From Butyrivibrio sp. (lineage in GTDB: Bacteria > Bacillota > Clostridia > Lachnospirales > Lachnospiraceae): a stretch of 39,829 nt of DNA. This document shows, one piece after another, positions 24,349-32,779 of the stretch. Under the pieces are notes generated by a model that saw only the letters and a list, made by a program, of their open reading frames with translations, did not search any database and was not told where the DNA came from. Location of the stretch: the NCBI GenBank assembly GCA_022486625.1, contig JAKVKH010000035.1:1-39829 (forward strand), given 5' to 3'. Each line of letters begins with the position of its first letter. The stretch's first letter is position 1. A program made the translations under genes and the position numbers.

Positions 24349-25344
24349 ATGAGAATCGGAAAAGTGACGGAGAACGTGTTGAAACGTTCTGTATTCAAAC
24401 TCCATAAGGTTAAAAAAGATCAGGAAAGCGCAGCTGTGGGGACAGACTGCGCTGTTTTTATTAATAAAAACAGTCAGAAGGATGAAAATGCAGCGATTTT
24501 ATCCTCGATAAGTCCCGTTACTGTAAAGGCGCTGCATGCCGGCAGGTATGCAGTGACTGGTGCTGCGAACAATCTTCTGTGCCAGAATGTGCGGCCGGAT
24601 ATGATAAACCTGCAGATTCTGGTTCCGGAGGATGCGGAAGAAACAGTAATCAAACAGATTATGAAGGATGCGGCAGAGCAGTGTACTGTGTATGATACTT
24701 ATATTGCCGGCGGGCATACAGAGGTTACGACAGCGCTTACCAGGCCGCTTGTTACGGCAGTGGCAACAGGGCATGCCGATCATGTGGCATTGTTTGCATG
24801 TAATCAGGCAGCTGCCGGACAGGATCTGATTCTGACGAAATGGATCGGACTTGAAGGAACGGCAATGCTTGCAGAAGAGAAGGCACGGGAGATCTGCAAC
24901 AGGTATCCCGCGCATATGGTGGAAGAAGCGGTGCGTTTTGGAAATTATCTGTCAATTGCTTCTGAGGCAGCAGTCGCCGCGAAGTCCGGTGCGAGTGCCA
25001 TGCATGACGTTTCCGGAGGCGGAATTTTTGCCGCTTTGTGGGAGATGGCTGAAGGCGCAGGAACCGGACTGGAAGTTGATCTTAAGAAAATTCCTGTAAA
25101 GCAGGAAACGATAGAGATATGCGAATTTTTCGAAATCAATCCTTATCAGCTGATCTCCGGAGGCGCGCTTCTGATCGCCGCAGCAGACGGCAAGGAGATG
25201 GTACGAAGACTGCAGGAAGAAGGAATACCGGCAGTTATGATCGGACGGCTGACAGACGGGAATGACAGAATAATTCATAATGAAGAAGAAAACCGGTATC
25301 TTGAAATGCCGCAGGCAGATGAGATTCATAAGGTTCTTGGATGA
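24349..25344 (+). CDS. AIR-synthase-related (HypE/ThiL-like) protein
   Basis: A 331-residue protein of the PurM/HypE/ThiL ATP-binding superfamily. Recognised by GTDCAVF near the N-terminus, IAGGHTEVTTAL in the first domain, and MHDVSGGGIFAALWEMAE with LISGGALLIA in the second. True HypE ends in a conserved PRIC-type cysteine that carries the cyanide precursor; this one ends KVLG and has none. The usual AAND ATP/Mg residue is AANN here. It is therefore not a canonical HypE, and its substrate is unknown. I start it at ATG 24349; the frame remains open upstream only because the VanW tail repeat is stop-free. The gap to vanW is 22 nt. Confidence 0.75.
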   Translation: MRIGKVTENVLKRSVFKLHKVKKDQESAAVGTDCAVFINKNSQKDENAAILSSISPVTVKALHAGRYAVTGAANNLLCQNVRPDMINLQILVPEDAEETVIKQIMKDAAEQCTVYDTYIAGGHTEVTTALTRPLVTAVATGHADHVALFACNQAAAGQDLILTKWIGLEGTAMLAEEKAREICNRYPAHMVEEAVRFGNYLSIASEAAVAAKSGASAMHDVSGGGIFAALWEMAEGAGTGLEVDLKKIPVKQETIEICEFFEINPYQLISGGALLIAAADGKEMVRRLQEEGIPAVMIGRLTDGNDRIIHNEEENRYLEMPQADEIHKVLG

Positions 25345-25387
25345 AATCAAACCGACTTTAGGATAGCAATCAGAAAGGGAATGGAAT

Positions 25388-25876
25388 ATGGCAATCAGAG
25401 AGCAGATTTTGACAATTATAGAAAAGAACAGCCGCATTGATGTACATGAACTGGCGGTTCTGCTTGGCGCAGAGGAAATTGATGTGGCAAATGAGCTTCG
25501 CGCACTGGAAGAGGAAGGAATTATCTGCGGATATCATACCATGATTGACTGGTCGAAAACATCAATTGAAAAGGTTATGGCGTTAATTGAAGTACGTGTG
25601 ACACCGCAGAGAGGACTTGGATTTGACAGCATTGCGGAACGGATCTACAAGTATCCGGAAGTAACGAGTGTGTATCTGATGTCCGGCGGATTTGATCTGA
25701 TGGTCATTCTGGAAGGCAAGTCACTGCAGGAGGTTGCAGGCTTTGTTTCAAACAAGCTTTCAACACTGGATACGGTGCTGAGTACGGCAACGCATTTCAT
25801 CCTGAAGAAGTATAAGGATCACGGAACGATTCTGACCAAAAAATATGAAGATGTGAGGGAGAAGATTACGCCATGA
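25388..25876 (+). CDS. Lrp/AsnC-family regulator (AlaR-like)
   Basis: A 162-residue regulator with an N-terminal winged helix (ILTIIEKNSRIDVHELAVLL) and a C-terminal RAM ligand domain (VTSVYLMSGGFDLMVILEG). The HTH is less canonical than in Lrp itself. Its stop codon overlaps the start of the aminotransferase (ATGA), so the two are translationally coupled. The same gene pair in Bacillus is alaR-alaT, where the regulator activates the alanine transaminase gene. By analogy this one may control its neighbour in response to an amino acid. AAAGGGA lies upstream of the start. Confidence 0.88.
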   Translation: MAIREQILTIIEKNSRIDVHELAVLLGAEEIDVANELRALEEEGIICGYHTMIDWSKTSIEKVMALIEVRVTPQRGLGFDSIAERIYKYPEVTSVYLMSGGFDLMVILEGKSLQEVAGFVSNKLSTLDTVLSTATHFILKKYKDHGTILTKKYEDVREKITP

Positions 25877-27039
25877 GAAATCCGTTAGCTGATAAGGTGA
25901 CAACGATCAAGCCATCCGGAATTCGTAAGTTCTTCGATATCGTGCAGGAAATAGATGATGCAATCTCTCTTGGTGTTGGTGAACCCGATTTTGATACGCC
26001 GTGGCATATCAGGGACGAGGGCATCTATTCCCTGGAAAAGGGCAGAACATTCTATACATCCAATTCCGGTCTGAAAGAGCTCAGAGAAGAAGTATGTAAT
26101 TATTTGAAGCGCAGTCAGGGCGTTACCTATGATCAGGCAACGCAGGTATTCATTACGGTCGGAGGCTCTGAAGCCATCGACCTTGCGATGCGTGCGATGG
26201 TGAACCCGGGAGATGAAGTACTGATTCCGCAGCCGAGTTACGTGTCCTATGAACCGTGTGCGATTCTGGCGGATGCAAAACCGGTGATTATTAATCTTAA
26301 AGAGGAAAATGAATTTCGTCTTACACCGCAGGAAATTCTGGAAAAGGTGACGGATAAAACCAAACTTCTGGTACTTCCATATCCAAATAACCCGACAGGG
26401 GCTATTATGGAAAAAAAGGATCTGGAGGCAATTGCAAAGGTAATTATTGAAAAGGATCTTTTTGTTATTACGGATGAAATATACGGAGAGCTGACCTATA
26501 ACGGAAAGCATACTTCCATCATATCAATCCCGGGGATGCAGGAGCGTACCATTCTGATCAACGGATTTTCCAAAGCATATGCCATGACCGGGTGGAGACT
26601 GGGGTACGCGTGCGGACCAAGAGATATTATCCGCCAGATGATCAAGATTCATCAGTTTGCCATTATGTGTGCACCGACGACCAGCCAATATGCAGGTGTT
26701 GAGGCACTTCGAAACGGAGATGAAGATGTTGCCATGATGCGGGAAGAATATAACCGCAGAAGACGCTATCTCCTGAATGAGTTTAAGGAGATGGGATTGC
26801 AGTGCTTTGAACCGTATGGTGCATTTTATGTTTTTCCGTGTATCAAACAGTTTGGCATGACCAGTGATGAGTTTGCAACAAGGCTTCTGAGAGAGGAAAA
26901 GCTTGCAGTGGTTCCGGGAACAGCATTTGGAGACTGCGGAGAGGGATATATCCGTATTTCCTATGCTTATTCTCTTGATGATCTCAAAAAGGCAATGGAG
27001 AGACTTCGCAGATTTATTGCGGATATTTCGGCGAAATAA
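25873..27039 (+). CDS. Class I pyridoxal-phosphate aminotransferase, probably alanine-type (AlaT-like)
   Basis: A 388-residue fold-type I aminotransferase. PLP-binding features are YPNNPTGA, ITDEIYGELTY with the PLP aspartate, and the Schiff-base lysine in NGFSKAYAMTGWRLGYA. A conserved arginine for the substrate carboxylate is in GYIRISYA. Length and the coupled Lrp-type regulator match Bacillus AlaT, but aspartate or aromatic amino acids cannot be excluded from sequence. A bidirectional terminator follows, separating it from the convergent yhaM. Confidence 0.93.
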   Translation: MRNPLADKVTTIKPSGIRKFFDIVQEIDDAISLGVGEPDFDTPWHIRDEGIYSLEKGRTFYTSNSGLKELREEVCNYLKRSQGVTYDQATQVFITVGGSEAIDLAMRAMVNPGDEVLIPQPSYVSYEPCAILADAKPVIINLKEENEFRLTPQEILEKVTDKTKLLVLPYPNNPTGAIMEKKDLEAIAKVIIEKDLFVITDEIYGELTYNGKHTSIISIPGMQERTILINGFSKAYAMTGWRLGYACGPRDIIRQMIKIHQFAIMCAPTTSQYAGVEALRNGDEDVAMMREEYNRRRRYLLNEFKEMGLQCFEPYGAFYVFPCIKQFGMTSDEFATRLLREEKLAVVPGTAFGDCGEGYIRISYAYSLDDLKKAMERLRRFIADISAK

Positions 27040-27049
27040 AGTCAGATAT

Positions 27050-27100
27050 AAAAAGAGTCTGCAGGAGCACAAATATAAAATGCTTCTGCAGACTCTTTTT
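27050..27100. terminator. Bidirectional terminator between the aminotransferase and yhaM
   Basis: A perfect 15-bp stem (27050-27064 with 27086-27100) has A5 at the left and T5 at the right. It can act in both directions between these convergent genes. Confidence 0.93.
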
Positions 27101-27109
27101 CATGCAAAT

Positions 27110-28057
27110 TCAGTTTTCAACGCGTGTATCGAACAGATTTGATTCAAAAAGTCTGTTATAGCCCTGCCATCCGGGTTCGGAGGCACGGTTTAAAATTTCG
27201 GTAAAGGTTTCGATTCTGGCGTCTGCGTTGTCAGCAAGGTTCAGCGCAACAGCTTCCACCAGCGCAGGTTTCTTGGGAGAACCATATTCAAATTCTCCGT
27301 GATGAGCCAGAATACAGTGTTGCAGCTCCTGACTGAGAAGTACAGGGAAACTGTCAATACCATGAATCTTTTCTGCGATCATCTGCGTACCCATGACGAT
27401 ATGACCAAGGAACTGCCCGTCATCGGTATAATCGTTTGTCGGAAAAAGAGAAAGCTCTTTTGTCTTGCCGATATCGTGGCAGATTGCAGCAGTAATCAGG
27501 AGATCTCTGTTCAGGACGGGATAAGCGCTGCAGAAGTAGTCGCACATTCTGGTAACACCAAGTGTATGTTCAAGAAGACCGCCAACAAAGCCGTGATGAA
27601 CACTTTTTGCAGCGGAGGACTGACGGAATGCCTTGATAAAGGCTTCATCCTGAAGGAAAAACTCTTCCAGGAGCTGTTTCAGGTACTGGTTTTGAACCGT
27701 CCCGATCAATGCCAGAAGATCTTTGTACATTTCATCATTATTCTTGGAAGATACAGGGAGGTACAGAGAAGGATCATATTCACCTTCACGGCAGACACGC
27801 GCACGTTTGATATTGAGCTGAAGTGCACCGTTAAAGCTCGTTACCTCTCCGAAGATGTCCACATAATCAAGAGAGTCAAATTCATCAATTCCCTCGCTGT
27901 TTGGCTCCCATACCTTTGCGTCAATGCTTCCGGTCCGATCCTGAAGAATTACGTTGTCATAGGTTTTTCCGTTTTTGGTTGTGGCAGACTGTTTATATTT
28001 ACACAGATAGATATCTGAGATTCTGTCGCCCTGTTTCAAATCACTGATAAATTTCAT
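27110..28057 (-). CDS. yhaM: 3'-5' exoribonuclease of the YhaM family (OB fold plus HD domain)
   Basis: A 315-residue protein with an N-terminal OB-fold nucleic-acid-binding domain (to about 95) and a metal-dependent HD hydrolase domain. Metal-binding motifs are HHGFVGGLLEHTLGV, ICHDIGK and ILAHHGEFEYGSPKKP. This domain order and length are those of YhaM, which degrades RNA and single-stranded DNA from the 3' end. It may share a transcript with the HtrA-like gene 23 nt upstream. Confidence 0.92.
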   Translation of the reverse strand: MKFISDLKQGDRISDIYLCKYKQSATTKNGKTYDNVILQDRTGSIDAKVWEPNSEGIDEFDSLDYVDIFGEVTSFNGALQLNIKRARVCREGEYDPSLYLPVSSKNNDEMYKDLLALIGTVQNQYLKQLLEEFFLQDEAFIKAFRQSSAAKSVHHGFVGGLLEHTLGVTRMCDYFCSAYPVLNRDLLITAAICHDIGKTKELSLFPTNDYTDDGQFLGHIVMGTQMIAEKIHGIDSFPVLLSQELQHCILAHHGEFEYGSPKKPALVEAVALNLADNADARIETFTEILNRASEPGWQGYNRLFESNLFDTRVEN

Positions 28058-28080
28058 AAAAATCCCCTTCTGTTACGAAT

Positions 28081-29481
28081 TTATGAATCTGCGCTGCTGG
28101 ATCCAAGTGTTACATTCAGATTCATTCTTGTATAGTCATCCGGCCCCTGACGCATGATCACAAGTCTGATGTCATCATTCGGTTTATGGCTCAGAAGATC
28201 ATCAATCAAATCATCATATCCCGAAACTGTGCTGCCGTCAAAGGAAATAATTACATCTCCGCTCTGTATTCCTGCCTCCATAGCAGGAGATTTCATTTCG
28301 ATCTGTGTAATATAGGCACCTTTGGGGATGTCTGTATCATCACTGACATAATCGGGCACATCGGTACCGTGAACTCCAAGATATGCATATTCAGTACCAT
28401 TGGACAGCGTTGCGATCAGTGGTTTCAGCTCCGTAATGCCATAGGCGGAAAGCTGATTTGTATAATTATCGTTGTTGTAGGTCATATTGATAATGCCAAT
28501 TACCTGTCCGGTCAGGTTAAGCAGCACACCACTTCCTGAAGGGCTTCCATAGATGTTGGTGGACAGAAGTCTGTAGGCAGAATCACGAAGATCAAGAATT
28601 CTGGATCCGGAGGTAATCATGCCATAGCAGATGGAACCCTGAGTTCCGGTGGGACTTCCGATGGCAATGACCGGAACTCCGGCAAGAGATGCAGAGTCAG
28701 AACTTCCAAGATCAGCAGTTGCAATGGCACTTTTGGTGTCTTTGGTAATGGAAGTATTTTGGATGGAAATGATACAGAGTCCTGTTGTGGCATCCTTCAT
28801 CTTCAATTTTGCTTTTACTGTAGTATTGTTGCAGAAAGTAACCTGAATGGAATCGGCTTTCTGAATGGCGGTTTCATTGACAAGAATCAGAGTTTCCGTG
28901 CCATTATCGGCAACGATCAGACCGGATTCACTGCCACTTTTTTCATAGGCATCGTTGATCCAGTCGGTATCCGAGGTGACACCGGTCACGGTCACAATGG
29001 CTTTGGAGGCCTCAGTTGCCGCCTTTCGGAGCGAAGCATACATTTCTGAATAATCGGAAGCATCGAAGGAATAGGAGCTGATCGCCTGCTGGACTTCTTT
29101 CTCTGTAGAGACTTCTGCACTGTACTGTGCACTTGCGGCGGCCTGAGCCTCGATTTCGGCCTCATCGGCATACATCTGCTCCGGCTGCAGTTCATCGCTT
29201 GCACTTTCTTCAGGAAAAGAAACAGTCTGCGGTTTTTCCTCCGGGTAAAGTGCATTGTTGATGAGCGGTTCCAAAATCAGAAAAGTAATACAGGCAACCA
29301 GCCCGAATACGGCAGCAAGTGAAACTGTAATGATGGTTCTTCGGAGCAGCTTTTTCCGGTTGATCGGGCGTTGTTTTATTTTTTCCCTCATGAATTCAGT
29401 ATTGGCAAGAGGACTTGTTTCAGAAGGTACTTCCGGGGCCGGTTTCTGACCGGCTGTTTTTTTATCCTGCGAATCTGACAT
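28081..29481 (-). CDS. HtrA-like membrane PDZ protein, apparently without the catalytic triad
   Basis: A 466-residue membrane-anchored protein. A charged cytoplasmic N-terminus is followed by one transmembrane helix at about 49-70, a long Glu/Ala-rich linker, a trypsin-like domain at about 165-360, and a C-terminal PDZ domain (LGVHGTDVP, MEAGIQSGDVIISFDG). In active HtrA the triad lies in TNxHV, xxTDLAVL and GNSGGPL. The matching stretches here read LVNETAI, ATTGLCII and SGSGVLLN, so His, Asp and Ser all appear replaced. The downstream QVIGI strand is conserved, which anchors the alignment. I start at 29481 (MSDSQ) behind GGGGAA. A binding or sensory role is inferred. Confidence 0.85.
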   Translation of the reverse strand: MSDSQDKKTAGQKPAPEVPSETSPLANTEFMREKIKQRPINRKKLLRRTIITVSLAAVFGLVACITFLILEPLINNALYPEEKPQTVSFPEESASDELQPEQMYADEAEIEAQAAASAQYSAEVSTEKEVQQAISSYSFDASDYSEMYASLRKAATEASKAIVTVTGVTSDTDWINDAYEKSGSESGLIVADNGTETLILVNETAIQKADSIQVTFCNNTTVKAKLKMKDATTGLCIISIQNTSITKDTKSAIATADLGSSDSASLAGVPVIAIGSPTGTQGSICYGMITSGSRILDLRDSAYRLLSTNIYGSPSGSGVLLNLTGQVIGIINMTYNNDNYTNQLSAYGITELKPLIATLSNGTEYAYLGVHGTDVPDYVSDDTDIPKGAYITQIEMKSPAMEAGIQSGDVIISFDGSTVSGYDDLIDDLLSHKPNDDIRLVIMRQGPDDYTRMNLNVTLGSSSADS

Positions 29482-29513
29482 GTGAATTCCCCATTTCTGT
29501 TTCTGTTTACACA

Positions 29514-29522
29514 AGTATAGCA
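29514..29522 (-). promoter_or_regulatory. Extended -10 promoter of the HtrA-like gene
   Basis: On the minus strand TGCTATACT (29522-29514) is an extended -10 element located about 33 nt upstream of the chosen start. The -35 region (AGTACC) is weak, as is usual with extended -10 promoters. Confidence 0.55.
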
Positions 29523-29565
29523 TATTTTTCTTCTTTGGTACTCCTCATGTTAGCCTTGCAGGCGC

Positions 29566-29594
29566 TGGTCATCCTCCTGTGAAAATGGTATGAT
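29566..29594 (+). promoter_or_regulatory. Promoter of mutS2
   Basis: TGGTCA (29566-29571) and TATGAT (29589-29594) are spaced by 17 nt, and TGG just before the -10 makes it an extended -10. The start codon lies 47 nt downstream. Confidence 0.6.
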
Positions 29595-29641
29595 AATGAG
29601 GATATTATTGTAAATCATACACTAAAGGATTATGCGCGAAA

Positions 29642-32032
29642 ATGAATCAGAAAGTATTACATGTTCTCGAATATGATAAAATAATCAGTCATCTTGCGGA
29701 ACTGGCTTCTTCTGTTCCGGGGCAGGAGCTGTGCAGGAAGCTGATACCGGCAACTGATCTTGCAGTGATCAGGCAGGGACAGCAGCAGACGTCGGATGCA
29801 CTGGCACGGGTATTTCAGAAAGGCTCTACTTCATTTGGGAGCAATACCGACATGGCCGGCCTGATCAAGGCACTGAAAATCGGAGGATCGCTTGATGCAG
29901 GAGAACTTCTGCGGATTGCGGATCTTCTGGACAATGTAAACCGGGTAAAAACCTACGGAAGAAGAGAAAGAGATGATGAACAGGCGGACAGCCTGACACC
30001 ATATTTTGATGCACTTGAACCATTAACTCAAGTAGTCAATGAAATCAGAAGATGCATTGTATCAGAAGATGAAATCAGTTCCGATGCAAGTCCTGCGCTT
30101 CGGCATGTCAGACGGGGAATCATGCTGGCCAATGACCGGATTCATGAGCAACTTGGCAAAATGGTCAATGGTTCTACGCGGACTTATCTGCAGGATGCGG
30201 TCATCACCATGCGTGACGACAGATACTGTCTTCCGGTAAAATCAGAATACAAGTCGCAGTTCGGCGGCATTGTTCACGATCAGTCATCTACCGGTTCAAC
30301 TCTGTTTATTGAGCCGGCGGCAATTGTGGAACTGAATAATAAAATGAGAGAACTGCATCTGCAGGAAAAGGCAGAGATAGAACTGGTGCTTGCAGCTTTA
30401 AGCACTCAGGCGGCAGAGCATGCAGCGGTTATTGCAGAAGATCAGAAGCTGATGACTACACTGGATTTCATTTTTGCAAAGGCGTCTCTTGCGCTGGAGC
30501 AGAATGCGACCACACCTGTATTTCTGGAGGATCATTCTTTCCATATCCGAAAGGGAAGGCATCCGCTGATTGACAAAACGAAAGTAGTGCCGATTGATGT
30601 TTATGCCGGTCAGGATTTTGATATGCTGATCATTACAGGTCCAAATACCGGTGGTAAGACGGTTACGCTTAAAACAGTCGGACTTCTGACATTGATGGGG
30701 CAGGCAGGACTTGCAATTCCGGCAGGTGACCGTTCGGAGCTTTCTGTATTTGAAGAGGTTTACGCCGATATCGGAGATGAACAGAGCATTGAACAGAGTC
30801 TGTCCACCTTCTCTTCGCATATGACAAATACTGTTACGATTCTGGAAGAGGCGAATGAGAACTCACTCTGCCTCTTCGATGAACTTGGCGCCGGAACAGA
30901 TCCGACAGAGGGTGCTGCGCTTGCCATTTCCATTTTGAATGATTTGCATCAGAGAGGAATCCGTACGCTGGCAACTACGCATTACAGTGAGCTGAAAGTA
31001 TATGCACTGACAACGCCGGGCGTACAGAATGCCAGCTGTGAATTTGATGTGGAGTCCCTGCGTCCGACCTACAGACTGCTGATCGGTATTCCCGGAAAAA
31101 GTAATGCATTTGCTATTTCCTCCAAGCTGGGACTTCCGGACCGGATTATCACGGCGGCAAGAGAACAGATCAATCAGGATGACAAACGGTTTGAGGATCT
31201 GCTGACAGATCTTGAGAATAGCCGTGTTACCATAGAAAAGGAACGGCTTGAAATTGAAAGCTACAAGGCGGAGGCAGAGAAGCTGAAATCTCAGCTGGAA
31301 GCCAAGCAGGAAAAGCTGGATCAGTCAAGAGACCGGATTCTGCAGCAGGCAAATGAAGAGGCAAGAAATATTCTGCAGGAAGCCAAGGATGTGGCGGATG
31401 AAACAATCCGTACCTTCCATAAGGCAGGGCCGAATGCGTCAATGCAGGATCTTGAACGCGCCAGAACAAAGGTCAGTAAGAAAATATCAGAAAAGAATGA
31501 AAAACTGTCCGTATCCGGGAAAACACAGGCATCACATCCACTGCTTAAGGCATCACAGCTGCGGCTTGGAGATTCTGTCCGTATTGTTTCCATGGGACTT
31601 AAGGGAACTGTCAGTTCCATGCCGGATAAAGGCGGAAATATGTTCGTACAGTGTGGCATTATCAGGACAAAGACCAATATTTCGGATCTGGTTCTTCTTA
31701 AAGATGAAGATGCCAGAAGCACTGTACGTAAGTTTTACGGCGGCGGAGATGGTGGTCATAAGATGGATCTGACAAGGTCACTGCATATGACGACAGAGAT
31801 TAATCTGATCGGTAAGAACAGTGCGGATGCAATTGCAGCGCTGGATAAATACCTGGATGATGCATATGTGTCCCATCTGCCGAGTGTCCGCATAGTTCAT
31901 GGCAAGGGAACAGGAATCTTAAGACAGGCGGTTCACGATTATCTGAAGGGGGTTCCTTATGTGAAATCCTTTAAGCTTGGAGAGTTTGGAGAAGGGGATT
32001 CCGGTGTGACGATTGTAACGTTTATGAAATAG
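29642..32032 (+). CDS. mutS2: MutS2 / RqcU-type ATPase with C-terminal Smr domain
   Basis: A 796-residue member of the MutS2 family, known as a suppressor of recombination and as a ribosome-collision rescue factor in Bacillus. The core and clamp lead to Walker A (GPNTGGKTVT near 333), then DIGDEQSIEQSLSTFSSH and the Walker B CLFDELGAGTDPTEGAAL. A long coiled coil spans about 515-600. The C-terminal Smr domain retains VRIVHGKGTGILRQAV, but the LDLRG motif at its start reads INLIG. MutL and MutS1 are not here. It heads a co-directional run through the two-component system and two RNA methyltransferases. Confidence 0.95.
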   Translation: MNQKVLHVLEYDKIISHLAELASSVPGQELCRKLIPATDLAVIRQGQQQTSDALARVFQKGSTSFGSNTDMAGLIKALKIGGSLDAGELLRIADLLDNVNRVKTYGRRERDDEQADSLTPYFDALEPLTQVVNEIRRCIVSEDEISSDASPALRHVRRGIMLANDRIHEQLGKMVNGSTRTYLQDAVITMRDDRYCLPVKSEYKSQFGGIVHDQSSTGSTLFIEPAAIVELNNKMRELHLQEKAEIELVLAALSTQAAEHAAVIAEDQKLMTTLDFIFAKASLALEQNATTPVFLEDHSFHIRKGRHPLIDKTKVVPIDVYAGQDFDMLIITGPNTGGKTVTLKTVGLLTLMGQAGLAIPAGDRSELSVFEEVYADIGDEQSIEQSLSTFSSHMTNTVTILEEANENSLCLFDELGAGTDPTEGAALAISILNDLHQRGIRTLATTHYSELKVYALTTPGVQNASCEFDVESLRPTYRLLIGIPGKSNAFAISSKLGLPDRIITAAREQINQDDKRFEDLLTDLENSRVTIEKERLEIESYKAEAEKLKSQLEAKQEKLDQSRDRILQQANEEARNILQEAKDVADETIRTFHKAGPNASMQDLERARTKVSKKISEKNEKLSVSGKTQASHPLLKASQLRLGDSVRIVSMGLKGTVSSMPDKGGNMFVQCGIIRTKTNISDLVLLKDEDARSTVRKFYGGGDGGHKMDLTRSLHMTTEINLIGKNSADAIAALDKYLDDAYVSHLPSVRIVHGKGTGILRQAVHDYLKGVPYVKSFKLGEFGEGDSGVTIVTFMK

Positions 32033-32077
32033 GCGGAGCGGAAAAGATGAACAGGAAAAGGCTTCGGGAGGGGACAG

Positions 32078-32779
32078 ATGGTTAATAAACAGAAAATTCT
32101 GATTGTGGATGATGATAACAACATTGCAGAACTGATTTCACTGTATCTGGTGAAGGAATGCTTTGACACAAAGATTGTAAATGATGGTGAATCGGCGCTG
32201 GAGGCGGTAGACAGCTTTGCACCCAATCTGATTCTTCTGGATCTGATGCTGCCGGGAATCGACGGGTATCAGGTGTGCCGTGAAGTCAGAGCAAAGCTTC
32301 AGACGCCGATCATCATGCTGTCGGCAAAAGGAGAGGTTTTTGACAAGGTACTGGGCCTGGAGATGGGCGCAGATGATTATATGGAAAAGCCGTTTGATTC
32401 CAAGGAACTGGTGGCAAGGGTAAAGGCCGTTCTCCGGCGTTATAAACCGCAGACCCCGGTTCCGGAAGAATCTACAGATAAGGTGGTTACCTATCCGGAT
32501 CTGGAAATCAATATGACCAATTATTCGGTAACCTATATGGGCAACCGGGTGGATATGCCGCCGAAAGAACTGGAACTGCTGTATTTCCTGGCATCCTCGC
32601 CCAATCATGTGTTTACCAGAGAGCAGCTTCTGGATCAGATCTGGGGTTATGAATATATCGGAGATACCAGAACGGTAGATGTGCATATCAAGCGCCTTCG
32701 TGAGAAGATCAAGGATCATGAAAAATGGCGTATTGCAACCATCTGGGGAATCGGATATAAATTTGAGGCACATGAATGA
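32078..32779 (+). CDS. OmpR/PhoB-family response regulator
   Basis: A 233-residue regulator. The receiver domain has the acidic pocket DDD at 11-13, the phosphoacceptor Asp55 in LLDLMLPG, and the conserved lysine in EKPFD. The C-terminal winged helix ends in RTVDVHIKRLREKI and IWGIGYKFE. Its stop overlaps the start of the histidine kinase gene (ATGA), so the two form a cognate pair. Targets are not evident; neighbours are unrelated housekeeping genes. Confidence 0.96.
   Translation: MVNKQKILIVDDDNNIAELISLYLVKECFDTKIVNDGESALEAVDSFAPNLILLDLMLPGIDGYQVCREVRAKLQTPIIMLSAKGEVFDKVLGLEMGADDYMEKPFDSKELVARVKAVLRRYKPQTPVPEESTDKVVTYPDLEINMTNYSVTYMGNRVDMPPKELELLYFLASSPNHVFTREQLLDQIWGYEYIGDTRTVDVHIKRLREKIKDHEKWRIATIWGIGYKFEAHE

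Noticed and set aside
24349..25344. Annotation as HypE of the hydrogenase system
   Set aside because: The essential C-terminal cysteine motif is missing and no hypC, hypD or hypF is adjacent.
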